64,000 nucleotides of DNA, taken from assembly GCA_022579005.1 (NCBI GenBank), contig MU401653.1, positions 1 to 64,000 of the forward strand, in the 5' to 3' direction. This DNA is from Poronia punctata (taxonomy: Eukaryota > Ascomycota > Sordariomycetes > Xylariales > Xylariaceae). The translations under genes and the position numbers were made by a program. Shown here piece by piece: positions 36,151 through 48,600 of this stretch. Under the pieces are notes generated by a model, which was not told the DNA's origin, searched no databases, and worked only from the letters and a program-made list of their open reading frames with translations. Positions within the stretch are counted from its first letter, which is position 1, and every line of letters begins with the position of its first letter.

Positions 36151-37353
36151 ATGGCTGCTGTCGCGGAAAAAGCCCGGTTCTATCTGGAACAAGCTGTGCC
36201 CCAGCTCCGGGAATTCGAGGCCAAAGGCATCTTCAACCCCGACGAGATACGCTCGCTCGTACGGAAACGCACCGAATACGAACACCTCGTGCTATCGCCG
36301 GGAAACAAGGCACAAGACTGGCTCAATTACATAGCTTGGGAACGCTCGCTCGAGAACCTCCGCGCCAAGAGATGCCGTCGCCTGGAGATTCGCGCATCCA
36401 CCAAACACGCCGGAGAGGGGAGAGTTTTCGGCATACTCGAGCGATCGGTGAATAGACACCCCGGGAGCCTCGAGCTCTGGAAAGAATATCTGGCGTTTGC
36501 GCGGCACACGAGAGCGACGAAAAGATATCGCAAGGTTATGACGAGGGCGCTGAGAATGCATCCCGGGAAACCGGAGATGTGGGTGCTAGCTGGCCAAAAG
36601 TCGGCGCAGCACGGCGATATGCAGGCTGCGAGAGGCTACTTTATGCGTGGTGCGAGATTCTGCACAAGGGTACCGACTGTATGGCTGGAATATGCGAGAT
36701 GCGAGATGGAATGGCTGGGGAAGATGGAAGCTCGCAAGGGCACCAAGGGGGGTGCGGAAAGGGCAATCCAGGAGCAAGCGGAACACGACGACGACGAGAT
36801 CAGATTTGAGGAATCCGACAGTGACGACGACGCCGATGAGAATGGTCGGGTGATTATACCGAGCGCCGATCGCGCAGCTGCGAAGAAGGTTTTTGATGCT
36901 GAAGCAACCTCAAGACTGAAGAATAATCCGGCTTTGGATGGTGCGATTCCCCTGGCGATTTTCGACATTGCCCAGAAGCAGCCTTTCTTCAATGCGGCAG
37001 CGGCCGAGCAATTCTTTGATGTTTTCCTTCCATTCAGCAAGATCTCGGCCCAGGCAAGAATAATACAACACGTCCTTGACACCATGAACGAGATGTTTCC
37101 TAACGATGCGGCCACATTGTATTGTTACATTCGGCAACCGCTGGCGGGCATCGATCCAAACACTCCTGAATACCCTAAAGCTTTGAGAGAGACTCTCGGC
37201 CGCATCAAGACATCATTGGCCTCAACCACGAACATGAAGCTACTGTCAACAAAACTAAGATCATGGCTCGATGGCCTGCTCTCTGCCGAGGACCTAGACG
37301 CCGGTATTCGTACAGTCTTGGAACATACAGTTAAAACCCTACCAGCCCCGTGA
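36151..37353 (+). CDS. UTP6: U3 snoRNP / small-subunit processome protein Utp6
   Basis: Component of the small-subunit processome (UTP-B subcomplex) needed for early 18S rRNA processing in the nucleolus. It is one uninterrupted exon of 400 residues. The N-terminus, AEKARFYLEQAVPQLREFEAKGIF then IRSLVRKRTEYEHL, is the U3 snoRNP-associated (Utp6) signature. HAT-type helical repeats follow, for example SLELWKEYLAFAR, RALRMHPGKPEMWVLA and VPTVWLEYARCEMEW. An acidic loop (EESDSDDDADENG) lies about residues 225-240. The start is the first ATG at 36151; reading begins after GTGACA, which is not a eukaryotic start. The stop lies only 37 bp from the stop of the convergent EVE-domain gene. Confidence 0.93.
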   Translation: MAAVAEKARFYLEQAVPQLREFEAKGIFNPDEIRSLVRKRTEYEHLVLSPGNKAQDWLNYIAWERSLENLRAKRCRRLEIRASTKHAGEGRVFGILERSVNRHPGSLELWKEYLAFARHTRATKRYRKVMTRALRMHPGKPEMWVLAGQKSAQHGDMQAARGYFMRGARFCTRVPTVWLEYARCEMEWLGKMEARKGTKGGAERAIQEQAEHDDDEIRFEESDSDDDADENGRVIIPSADRAAAKKVFDAEATSRLKNNPALDGAIPLAIFDIAQKQPFFNAAAAEQFFDVFLPFSKISAQARIIQHVLDTMNEMFPNDAATLYCYIRQPLAGIDPNTPEYPKALRETLGRIKTSLASTTNMKLLSTKLRSWLDGLLSAEDLDAGIRTVLEHTVKTLPAP

Positions 37354-37390
37354 TGTGGCGGGGAAAGAACGAACTACTAGACTAGAATAG

Positions 37391-38508
37391 CTAGGCCAGC
37401 TCAGATAGCTCGCCGCCTTGCCTTCGAACGATACCCATTAAATATTCCCATTCAGATGGGCTTACGCGGCTGACGCTTAGACGACTCTGTTTCAACATCT
37501 GCATGTTTTCCAAAGGTTCCCCAGACTTGCCCATTTCTCGGAGAGCTTTCAACCCGATCGGCTTCGCGAATTTGCTACGGAATTTCACGTGCACTACACT
37601 CCATTTCGGATCCTCTGCTTTTGAAGTCGGGTCATAATATGGCGCTTTGGGGTCGTGAGCAGAATCTATAACGTCATCAGCAGGCGGGCAACTCAAACAA
37701 ACACCAGGCTCATGGGAGCACTTACAATCAGGGGAATGTTCCCGCACTATTTCCATGGTGCCTACGATACCCGGCTCCTTGCAGTTAGAGTGGTAGAAAA
37801 AGGCCAGCTCGCCTTTTTTCATAGATCGTAGATTATTACGCGCGGCGTATGCCCGGATGCCTAGGGTAGGCAAGCCGAAGTGTCAGCGCAGATTCAAGTT
37901 GGCTTGATGGGGAGAGCCACCATGTATGGGCTGAAACTAAAGACAAAGCAAGAAAAGACCTAGGAGAGTAGTATAATAGCTACATAATCAAACTCACCGT
38001 CCCACGGCTCAGGCTCAGTCTTGGAAGCAAGATCATTAATGGAAAACTTGACGTTAACGCCATTCTCATAACGTGATTCAGGCTCAGCTTTCAGAAGCCA
38101 ATACCACCTGTCAGATGAGGTTTTCACACCCTCACTCTTCGTATTGCCGGACACTTCATCTTGTTTTGATGTTATGGGATCTGCCCGGATTTCCTGTGTC
38201 ACATTCGGTATGATTAATAGAATTCCATCGTGATATGAGAAAGACCCGAGTAATATAGGAAATGATTAATAAATAGATGCAGTGTGGCAAAATACGCGTG
38301 TCCATCATGAAACACATACTTTGACTTTCTCACTTTTCGGCTGTGGCATCTTCTTCGCTTTAGACACTGGTTTAGTTGTTTTGTTCTTGGCGGCTGCAGA
38401 TGCGCCTACAAGTATATCTGCGTCTGCATTTGCATCTGCGGTGGATGTTTTAAGACGCGTCGATCGCCTGACGGCGGACTCCGGCACTGCAGCCTTCCTC
38501 TTCGGCAT
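37391..38508 (-). CDS. EVE-domain protein (thymocyte nuclear protein 1-like), three exons
   Basis: EVE domains are PUA-related folds that are thought to bind modified bases; the eukaryotic Thyn1 group is nuclear, with no settled role. Minus-strand exons are 38320-38508, 37998-38193 and 37391-37860, giving 284 residues. Residues 1-63 are a basic, disordered, lysine- and alanine-rich extension with a likely nuclear localisation signal (MPKRKAAV, RRSTRLK, KAKKM). The domain starts near residue 92 with RWYWLLKAEPESR. Conserved blocks are EPWDGIRAYAARNNLRSMKKGELAFFYHSN, which is built across intron 2, then EPGIVGTMEIV, WSVVHVKF and SRLSVSRVSPSEW. A cysteine/histidine-containing insert (CKCSHEPGVCLSC) interrupts the domain and is not a standard part of it. 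Confidence 0.93.
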
Positions 38509-41500
38509 AATGCTTACTTTAGCTATCCGGGGAAATTAGTTGGAATGGTGACGAGGGAAAAGTGTGTTATGAGCAGCGCGTCTAGAAAAGTTGTTCTGGT
38601 TATGTGTCTGTAGATAGGATAGGATGGGCCTGATCACGTCCAACCGTTTTTCATTGACGATGTAGGTGTTCCTCTTTCGGTAGTTAATTGGTTGCATCTG
38701 GCCGGCAGCTGTGCGTAGACGGTCATCGTTGGAGAAATGTTGGTTTGGCAGCTGAGGTACCCAGGTACTAAACGGGTGCATATGAATGAAATTGCGTGCC
38801 GCAGCTTTTCAACTTTTAAAGCACCCTGTCCCTAATTGCAAATTCTATGCTGCTATTGGTATCTCCACCTGTACACCTTCCGTTCATATTGTATGTTCTT
38901 GTCGATGGGAATGGATGCCACCAAAGCATCATGTTCGTCTAGGAGGTAGATTAGGTACTCGTAGACCTTTTTCCAAAATCCAGCGTCCCGGGTACGATCG
39001 GCAATTGTCCCCAGCTCAATAGCGCTATAACGTTTTGCAGATGTGTGCCACTGTCTAACAGATAAAGGCGTATAAAAGAGAAGATACCTCTGGAACATCG
39101 CTTACTTCTCTCCCATATCAAGTAGAACGCCAGCTAAGAGGTCCTAGTCCTACATGGCACCGGGATCAGGGTTTGGACGATTCTGGTCGGACAACAAATA
39201 TGCGAGCGTCCGGCGTCGATATACGTGTAGCTGGCCGGCAGAATTAGACCGGGCCTTAGGATGAGATCAGATCGGGATCAGACTTTTGAGTGGCATTTTG
39301 ATGCGATTCTCGATTTATACTCGCCGGGCGATCAAGGTTGGCATGCCCACATGCAACGTACATATCGTATCACAAACCTCCGTAGGTACGTAGCTTTTCC
39401 TTTTATTATTGATTTTCCTATCTTTATTGAACGAGGGCGGCCTTGACATCTCCCCTTAATGGGACTTCTTCTGGCCCTTTTGCTTCCTGACAGATGTTAA
39501 TAGGTAGATTGTAGCTGATTACTCCGTGCTAACTAATCTGTGCTCGGCGGAAATTCTCGTGGCATATGACCCGTGGCATGCGAGGTTCGGCTTGGGGGTG
39601 GGTCGATTGATATGCCACGCTCCCAATGAGCCCAGTCATCTCACGGGATGACATTGGCAGCGGAGGTTGGCGCGGTCAGTTTCCGACTGTACGTTTCTGA
39701 CTCGTATAATGTGTATAGAACCAAGTGCGTAGGTTCCCCCTTCCTTTGGTGGCCACGGTGCTTATGTATCTGTTGGGACTTGCCCCTCAAAGATGGCGAG
39801 GAGAAGAAGTCGTAATAACGACGAGAGGGTACTTAGTGGAATGATTCCAGCTGCTGATGACGGGCATGTTACCTACAATGCTAGGCCGACGGCCCCACAA
39901 AGTGCACAAGCGGCAAGTGCGCATGGATACATTGTACCTACCTTACTTACACAGTAAAACAATACACCTCGTAGAAGAAGCCGACTCGAAAATGCACAGA
40001 GACGCCTAGAAAATAAATAGGAAGTGATGCCAATTACGCCTCCATTGGGAGCTGCTTATTGTTGACAAGGGTAATTTGAACGTGCCGGGGTAAGTGGGCG
40101 GGATGGAAGGGTTTGTAGGGGGATTGAAGTGTAGTGAGTGAGGGGTGATGGTTGGTTGGAAATTAAAACACACTTCCACTTTCTGCCAAGATTTCTCAAC
40201 GATAGATACGCATCGCCCACGCCTGGCAGTTTATGGAATTTCTTCAGAGCTTTGTGTGTCGAGTCATCAAACAGGCGGATAGTTGCTGCACAGGCAATAC
40301 CTACTTTTCAATTTGTAATAAATGTGAAATACCGGGGACGAAAGGAAACCAGCGAGGTCAGGACGTAAAGGGAGGGAAACACAGGGTTGCCTCAGATAGG
40401 TAGGTAGGCAGTAGTCTGGGTTCTATTAAGTGTAGGTACCTAGGCTGCTAGGTTAGGTAAAGTAGTCGATAGGAGCAAAAGACGTGGAAAGTCCACATCG
40501 GAAGATAATGGATAATAACTCTGTTATTCCCTTTGTCTGCTTTCGGAATCGCGACCGATTATCGATGGTTCAAATTAAAAACGAACATAATATCAATAAG
40601 ACTTGAAGATGAACGTCGATTTCCCTGGGGGTGGATAAGGATAGTACGGAGATGAGAGTTCTGTCAACTTTGTTTCAATCTCGCGTACAGGCCCTGCGAG
40701 TGGTCATGATGATTAACAAAGCTAGATACAGTCGGGAATTGTCTTGTGTGCAGCGGTCTCTTGCCCATTAGGTTTCTATCCATTCCGGAACCACCCATTT
40801 GCACTTGGCCTCCTCTTTCTAGGTTAGAGTATGCAGATAAGTTGTTGGAATACTGTCCTGTTGGCCATTTGTAAAACTGAGGCTACTCACCTCTGTGAAA
40901 GCTCCAAGTCGGCATTGTCACCAAGGGGTTCTATCTAAACCTAGAGACCTTAGGGGGCTTGGGTCTGTGACTGGACATGTCTGGCAGGGGAGTATGCTGT
41001 AAGAACGAGCAAGATAAAGGAAAGAGAGGAATCGGTGGGCATGACGTGGTGGCATCTACCGGTTTTCCCTCTTTCGATACTTTTCTCTTCTCTTTAAATT
41101 ATTTATCTCCCTCCCCTTCCTTCCCCTCGTGATCAAACGTGGTCGAACGGCCTGATTACAAGGCCTTGGTGCTCTTTTTGTTACACTTTTACTATGTACT
41201 TAGTGGCCGTGTCCAATCCCTCCGCCCACTGCCCTCCGTCCGCGCTGTACCCATACATTCCTATTCCCATGCCAACTCAAACACTTCTTTTCTTTCTATT
41301 TACGCCTTTCTTGTTCTTGTCTTTTCACATATACATTTTGTTCTTTTTTTCGCCTTTCCTGATCCTTCTCCTATTTTTGTGTCTTGGGCGGTCTACTCAT
41401 GAGGATTATCGGTCTACTTTAACCACCCAACCACTGGTCACGTCTCCAGTTGCCCCAATACGGTATTTGGCGCACCCCGCCAATTACATCTTTGGCTTAA

Positions 41501-44500
41501 AAGCCTGCCGAGCTTCGGTATCTTGGTACCAATGTACGGGGGCAATTCGACGCCCGACGTCCCTACAAAAATTACTTCGAGAAGATTTCCTTTTGATTCT
41601 TTTACTTTACCTCTACATGTTCCAGAGTCTAGAATACCCGGGCGACAGGAAAACAGAGAAAATAGGTTTCGGTGGGCTTGGCCGGTTTCCGACAGTCACA
41701 AAACACCACTACCCTACGAGGATCATCCACTATCTATCCAGGATGGTTAGTCGCTAAATAAGGCAATGCAAGGGTTAGCTCAACGCTGCTCGTTGTTCCG
41801 GCCCCCCATGCATCACATCCTGGTCTTTGATTGCCATCACCAATCTGGCTCATAGGGTATTAATATTCGGCCATCGCCAATGCTCGGCCATACTCGTTCA
41901 CGAGTCTCTTCTCTTCTACACTTGCCGAATAAGCATGGTTGGCTCTTTATCCACTTCTACTTTGTGGCCTTTTATTTGGCCTCTGAAATACAAACACACA
42001 CCATAGGTTGATGACCAGGAACATCATGTTGTACCACGACTTGCAAGCCAGCCTATGGCTCGGTCCTCGACACTAGGACGCCAGGCAGTCGGAGTTCTAC
42101 CCCCTATAGCAATGGGTGACTGGCCTGGGCTAACGCCATCCGAAGTTGGACCGTCACCGCCCAACTGAAAGTTTTGAGAGCGTGGAAGGAATATAGTTCG
42201 AAACCTGGTGGTCTCACACCTAGGTTTAGCATCCTGGGCTACTTATTGCCCTGGGGATATGCCCATCGAGGGTTCCAAGCACCACCAACAAAAGACGGAC
42301 AGCAGACAAAGTCACTCGTCAATGTCGGCGTATCCAATGATGCTCGACTTTCAGTGGTCCTTGAGCGTCCCTTTGTTCCGTCTCCGGAGAAGTCAGCGTT
42401 TGGTGCGAGGGATTTGACTTAGGCTGGCCGCAGCCGTCGATCATTTGCTGCAACCCCATTGGTCCCTGGTGCAGATGCCCCAACGCGTGGATCGCTGCCA
42501 CTCACGACCCAGAGCTTGCCATGCAACGTTGACTGTGCAGCATAGGCTATGTCAGCAAACAGGAGGTGCCAGCAGTTCAGCTACCAGCTTGCCCTTTCGA
42601 GTATTCTTATACTGCAGGGTGGCGGCGGAGCTGCTGACTTTTGCATGGTGGTGGTGTCAGCCCACTCGCCTAAAGTCGCCAGCTAGAACAAGACATAAGA
42701 TATTATGTCGGCCATGGCCTAAACTGCGGTTCCACGAGACCCGGGGTCTCGGCAGACGCACACCAGCGTGAGGACTTGGGACATGGGGCATTGGTCGGTG
42801 TGGTCAAGTTGTTCAGTGCACGGCAAGCCGGACGCGACTAACAAAGGTGTAGAGCAGCGCGGTATCATATCGAGCCCTCTCATCGTTAATCGGTCCAAGT
42901 TTGTCTCGTATCAACTTCTTCCTCTGCATGCCAGGGCCAAAAACGAGGTACAGCCATAACAGGCCATTACGGCTGTCGTTGGCAGGTACTATTATATATC
43001 CGCCGGCCGCGCACCCACGACACGGTAGACGACTAAATGCACCCAAAAACTAAGCTTCTGACGAGTTTCGGTACACTTCGACCTAATTAGCAAAACCATG
43101 TGAGACACAGAAGGCGATAGCCATCCTCTCGCACATTTTGGGGTACTCATCCATTCTGGCTGCCGTGGCTGCTTCAATTCTCATTTGCCGCCTGCCGTCT
43201 CGTCACTTCCATCTGGTCGTTTTCGACTTCTTTTCTCAGGTGGGCGGCTTGAAACAAGTCCGGGAAACTTGGCACACAGGTGGCTGGTGCTTGAGAATTG
43301 AACAAGTCTGTGGCTTTCAGTCATTACCTAGAGTTGGCACAGGTGTTACCCGCTTTTGTGTTGTTACGGCAAGCTTTCCGTTGGTTATTGCTTGTAACCC
43401 TCCAAGAGAACTGGCTAAACCGTACGCAGCCTAGCTAACGAGGTAACAAGCTTTCTTCCTTCCCTATCTTCTCTGTTGCGATAACCTTGGAAGTTGAGTG
43501 GGGAGTGGAAGGAAGCAATAGGCTAGCTTTGCGTTAGCCCCGCCTTTTGGTTACCGCTAAACCTATCAGCATTGGACGGTAGCTTGAAATTTTCTCCTCG
43601 CTCCGCCTGATGGCGCTCCACACCAAAAGGACCTGTCACTGTGGCATTTCTACCGGTCAATTTTTGGTCACTTGTACCGGATAGGATTTATGCACCTACC
43701 CTGTTGCTCTCCAATTGGCATCGGCCCACACGTAATCTCTCTTTTGCTCTTCTTCTCTTCGTCCTTTTCCCTTTGCATCTTGATTTTGGCTGTCGACCTA
43801 TCAGCGCAGAGGCAGCGACCCATGACTCTACCTACTTAGCCTCCAGGGATTATTTCTCTTTGGCTGTACGCAACGAGGATTGTGATAGGACGACAGACCG
43901 AACGAGACCAAACACATCCAAGTAGTAGTGGACCGCCGAGTAGGCAGCCGGACCAATTTTGCCCGTTCTCGACTGACCAGTTGGCACGGACAGCAACCCT
44001 CCCGTGCCTGTGCCTGTGTAGGCGACGGATCCTAAGCCTACTCGTATACGAGCAACAACTTCTAGCTCACCATCAGCCAATCAACGTCTTGTTTGGCCCC
44101 CATTCCCCTTTTGTAGCCACCCTCATCAGCTGTTCAACAGTTGCGTTACGGGATACAGCCGCCAACCCAGCGGCCAGGCCAGCCATACACAGCACACCTA
44201 CCTACCTACAGACATACCTCCGAGGACCACGAGAGACCTGTGAGACGGACGGAATTTCCACGCACTCGATCACTCAGTCACTCGCTCTCCTCCCAGACCA
44301 ACTGCTGAGCTCTCATTGCCTTACCCACGACCTGCCAACAAACTATTGACTATTCCCACCTGTAACCAGAGGCCAAACAAGCCAAACAACGCAAACGCGT
44401 AGGTAGTAAGGTGAGAATATTATTCTGTTTTCTTATTCGTTTATTCAACTTATTCTTTTCCTAAGCGTTGCAGCTGTCCAAATTCCCTTTTCACTCTGTC

Positions 44501-45679
44501 AAGTGGGCAGATCAACCCACAAGTGTGGTGAAATTGCGCCTGTCTTGTGGCACTATTGTCTATTACATCCCACCACAACGCGCGGCTCTCCATGGCCGCC
44601 CGCTGTTTTGAAATGCCGGTACAATGGCTCCAGTTCGGGAAAGCAGGCCCGGTCGGATTTTACTATTGTACGGGCGCAGCTGGTGCCTTTTGCTGCAATA
44701 GACTGCCGCGCCAGAACGTGTATACGCCGTCGGCCGCGTGACTCGGGGCCAGATTTGCCGTTTGAGTGGCCAAGCCTTCCTTGTCACCGGCAGTCCACGG
44801 CTGTTTTATCTGGCCCTCTCTGGCACTCTGGCTCTGCCTTGATTTGACCTACCTATCGACACTCCCCCAACCCGACATTGCCCTCTTCCTATGAATCCAC
44901 AGGTCGTTCCCAGATAGAGTTCTGTCTTGAAAATTTAGTGTGATTGGTGCTCTCACTGTGAATTTTTCCCACGCTGTCCATATCCCTACCAGTAACATAA
45001 CATGGTTGCGACAAACTTGGTATGCTTATCTATAAACTACAAGGTAGTTTGAAGTATTTGTGCATTCCATACCGTACACGTTTATTGCCCGTTAGGCGTC
45101 TTTAATATCTGAACTGCGCTGTTGAACAGTTTTGCTCTATCGTTCCGCGACGGCCCAGACTTGTTGGCAATAGGCACTTACCGCTCGTGGCGCTGTTATA
45201 ACGGGAGAGGCACCTAATTTACTTCCCTAGTAGTGGAGTTTGGCTACCTAGGAATTCTCCGGACTTGGTGCAAATTCAAGCTACCAAGCTCTGATCGTTT
45301 GTTTGTACAGGCCTCAATCATAGGCACGCCTCTACCTAACCTACGCCGGCCCCTTTCCCAGACTGGGCTAGGCCGGTATCCAAATACACTGGATTCGCAC
45401 TAGCACCTACGATGGCCCCCCCCTGCACAGGTTTCCTACACTGCCACAGCCCAACTCAATCCTCTTTTCCCGATCGCACCACACACCCTATCGCACCGCC
45501 AGTTCAATCCACACTCTGGCCCGCGACGCGACTTTCCTCCATCGCGACATTTGTTGGCGCGACTGGCTACATCAATCTCTTATCAATATTTCATCTCAAT
45601 GGATCTGGTGCTTTCCGCTCCGATAGCTGACACTGCCTGAAAATAGACAGATGGGTTCCCGTTCGTCACCTCGCCCGTC
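38509..45679. other. 7.2 kb region without a supported gene, upstream of Swi1
   Basis: The left end is the EVE gene promoter. From about 41.0 kb the plus strand becomes visibly rich in C and T, which would fit a long transcribed leader or promoter of Swi1. Open frames across the region are short, mostly in low-complexity pyrimidine DNA, and show no conserved domain. TACTCGTA words lie at 38956 and 44039, and TAGGTAGG/CCTACCTA tracts near 40396-40440 and 44199. An RNA gene could be present; I could not recognise one. Confidence 0.5.
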
Positions 45680-45683
45680 ATGA
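45651..45683 (+). promoter_or_regulatory. Upstream ORF overlapping the Swi1 start codon
   Basis: A ten-codon frame starts at ATG 45651 and ends at TGA 45681-45683, so that its stop overlaps the main start as ATGA. Two other short frames begin upstream at 45412 (72 codons) and 45599 (13 codons). If the leader is unspliced here, translation of Swi1 would need leaky scanning or reinitiation. Confidence 0.5.
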
Positions 45684-48600
45684 GCTCCTGGATGAACGAG
45701 GCCGCTGCCATCCCTAATCATGCCGGCAATGGCTTCCCTCACATGGGCGATCCCAACAACATGGCCGGTGCTGGCATGATGGACCCTTCTGCTTTCATGC
45801 AAAACGCCGGCCAATTCAACCCCAATGCTGGCAATCAGCAGTTCCCAAACCATCAACAGATGGCAGCCGTCATGCAGAACGGCCAAATGCGCAATGCCTC
45901 GCCCTCTTTCTCGAATCCCGTTTATCAGACCAACCAGGTCATTCCGTCAAAGCGCCCCCGACCCAGAGAAGATAGCATCGGCGCATCGCCACGACAGAAC
46001 CCCGGCATGCTACCGACCTCGCGCGCCGACACACCACAACAATCGCACTTCCCCGGTTTTCAGCCAAACGCGATGCAGGCTCAGAATGCCGGCCAACCCC
46101 AACATTATCCCCATCTACAACCTAATGGTTCTTCCACCGCGTCTCCGTCCCCAGTTATGGCTGGTAACCAGCTTCGCCCAGGGAGCGTGCCCCAACGCGT
46201 TAATACCGCGTCACCGCATCCCTTCTCGCCCGCTTCTCAACAGTTTGGCCCACAAGCATCTCCGGTGCCGTCCGAACACGGTGGTACGCCGCAGCCGGGG
46301 ATGTTCATGAACCCTCAGGGCTTTCCCCAGGGCTATAATCCCAATAATTTTGCGCCCTCGCCCTCTCCAGTCAGGCCGCCCTCGGCCCAGAACCCAATGA
46401 CACCCCAGATGATGCAACATCAGATGGGACAGGTACCTCAGCAAATGCCCCAGATGCACCCGAACCAGATGTTTGCCAATCAACAGATGCAACAGATGCA
46501 CCAGATGCAGCAAATGCACCAGATGCAACAGATGCAAGCGGCGCAGGCAATGCAAGGCCGCGGTGGGATGGATCCTAAGATGATGTATCAACTGCGGATG
46601 CAACAACAATATGCGCAAGGCGGCGTGCCCTTGCCTGCTGACATGCAAGCTCAGAACATGGCGCAGGGTCGAGGGGGCTTGATGGCCAAGCAACCTATGC
46701 CGATGCCAAACGGGCAGATACCGCCCGGGGCCATGCGTCCACAACAGCCGCCCCAGATGCCTAGAGGTATAAACCCCGACACGTTTATTAAAAATATTAC
46801 ACACTTTATGAGCATGCGGCAACTTCCACTGGACCTTAACCCCACCGTCGAGGGCCGTCCTTTGCACCTCTTTCACCTCTTTCAGCTGGTCCAGAAGTTC
46901 AACGGGTACCGTAACGTCACCGGGAATAACATGTGGCCTCATGTCGCAGCATCCCTCGGCTTCCAACCGAATCTCGTCCCGACAGCACCAAACCAGCTGA
47001 AGGCCATCTATGAGCGAAACGTCGTCAAGTTCGAGGAGGCTTGGACCAACCAACAAAGATCCAACCACATGAAGACCGCTGGGGCAGGTGCCATGCCCGT
47101 GAATCCGGGGCAAGCAACGCCTCAAAGGATGGCTCAGCTTTCCCCTCCCCATCATATGACACCCACTCAGCCCCAGATGCCTATCCAGAATGCTCGAACT
47201 CCTGCCAAGCCCATGATGCCTGGAATGCAGCAAGGTAATACCAACGGATTCCCGGTCCCTCAACAGGCTCAGATGCCTCACCCTCACCCGCAACCGCAAC
47301 CTAGCCCGGGGCCTGCTTCTCTGCGGAGTAGTTTGCCCCGAAGTGTAGAAGCAACTCCCGTTAACGCAGAGTTTCCCATACCATCGCCAGGCCCCGTAGG
47401 CAAACCTAGCGCCGTTCCAGTGCCGCATCCAATCCAGCAAGCGGATGGTGTCCGAGTGAATGGCGCTGGTCCTCTACCTTTCCCCGGCCCCTCTGCCGAT
47501 GACGACGTGTATAACCCGCTCTCCCGTACTCTTGCCCAAGATCATCACGGGTCTTGGGGGGGTCTGGAAGTAGACGCTATCGAGAATCTAGGCGCCGAAT
47601 TGGCCCGGGCTAGACCTGACATGCCCCCAGTAATGGAATTAGGTAGCATCGACATACAAGCCCTTACAAAGAGCATACAGAGCGGCATACACGGGGAGGT
47701 TAGACTTGCGCTAGATGTCTTGGCTATGGTAACGCGGTCCGCCGACACGTACCAGCATCTTAACATTGATCTCCAGCTTTGCGACGACTTGTTAGACACA
47801 TTGCTCGACTGTGCCGAGGAGCAGATTGATATCCTTGCCGAGAATGCGGAACCAGTTTCAGACGAAATCGACCTATCGCCTTACGAGGACGTGTTGAGAG
47901 CCGCCCGAGCCGAGCAGTACCACATTCGCAAAGTCCATATTTTTGGGGAACCTGAATACGAACTCGAAAAGGCAGCGGAGCGGCTGCTTGCGATAACGAC
48001 GATACTACGCAATCTCTCCTTCACCGAGACAAACCAGCCATGCCTGGCCGACGAACTCGTTATCAAATTTTTCTGTGGCCTAATTCGCTCCTTGGGAACA
48101 CACGAAAGTCTGTTGACCACTGCGCAGAATACCCTGGACATAATGAAAGACGTTGTTGTATTTCTATCCAACATTGCTGCTTCCATAGAGCTGCCCGGCC
48201 GCGATCAAGCATATTGTCTGCTTCAGTTCATCCTATCATTCGCGCCCACGCCTTCGCCGCATGTGGCAGCAGGCAATATTGTGTTCTCCCCGTTTGAGCC
48301 CTCGATTCACAAGTACCTCCCTTATGCGCTGGATGCTCTAGCCAAACTCCTCGCGCGCGACGAGCCGAACCGGACGCACTACAAGACCATAATAGCCGCC
48401 GATGCATTCTCGTCTATACCCTACGAGCTCTTGACCCGGGCTTTCTCGCTAGTCATTTCTCCGATACCAAACCAGGCTACCGACATACGTCCAGGCATCC
48501 TGCCGCCGTCTGTAGACGCCCGAAAGCCTCTGCTTATGCAGGGCATGCTCGCCGCGGATATTATCGCCCAACTCGCTCCTGGCCACGAGACGGGCGTCAC

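Noticed and set aside
39153..39446. Two short adjacent open frames that might form a small gene
   Set aside because: The frames end after a few dozen codons, no splice signals join them convincingly, and there is no known motif.
41139..41757. Overlapping plus-strand frames of 87 and 187 codons
   Set aside because: They lie in a C/T-rich stretch that gives Phe/Leu/Ser/Pro-rich readings in two frames at once, typical of chance.
46211..47440. 409-codon open frame on the minus strand within Swi1
   Set aside because: It is histidine/leucine/arginine-rich low complexity, the reverse reading of Gln/Met/Pro codons; the plus-strand frame has the ARID domain.
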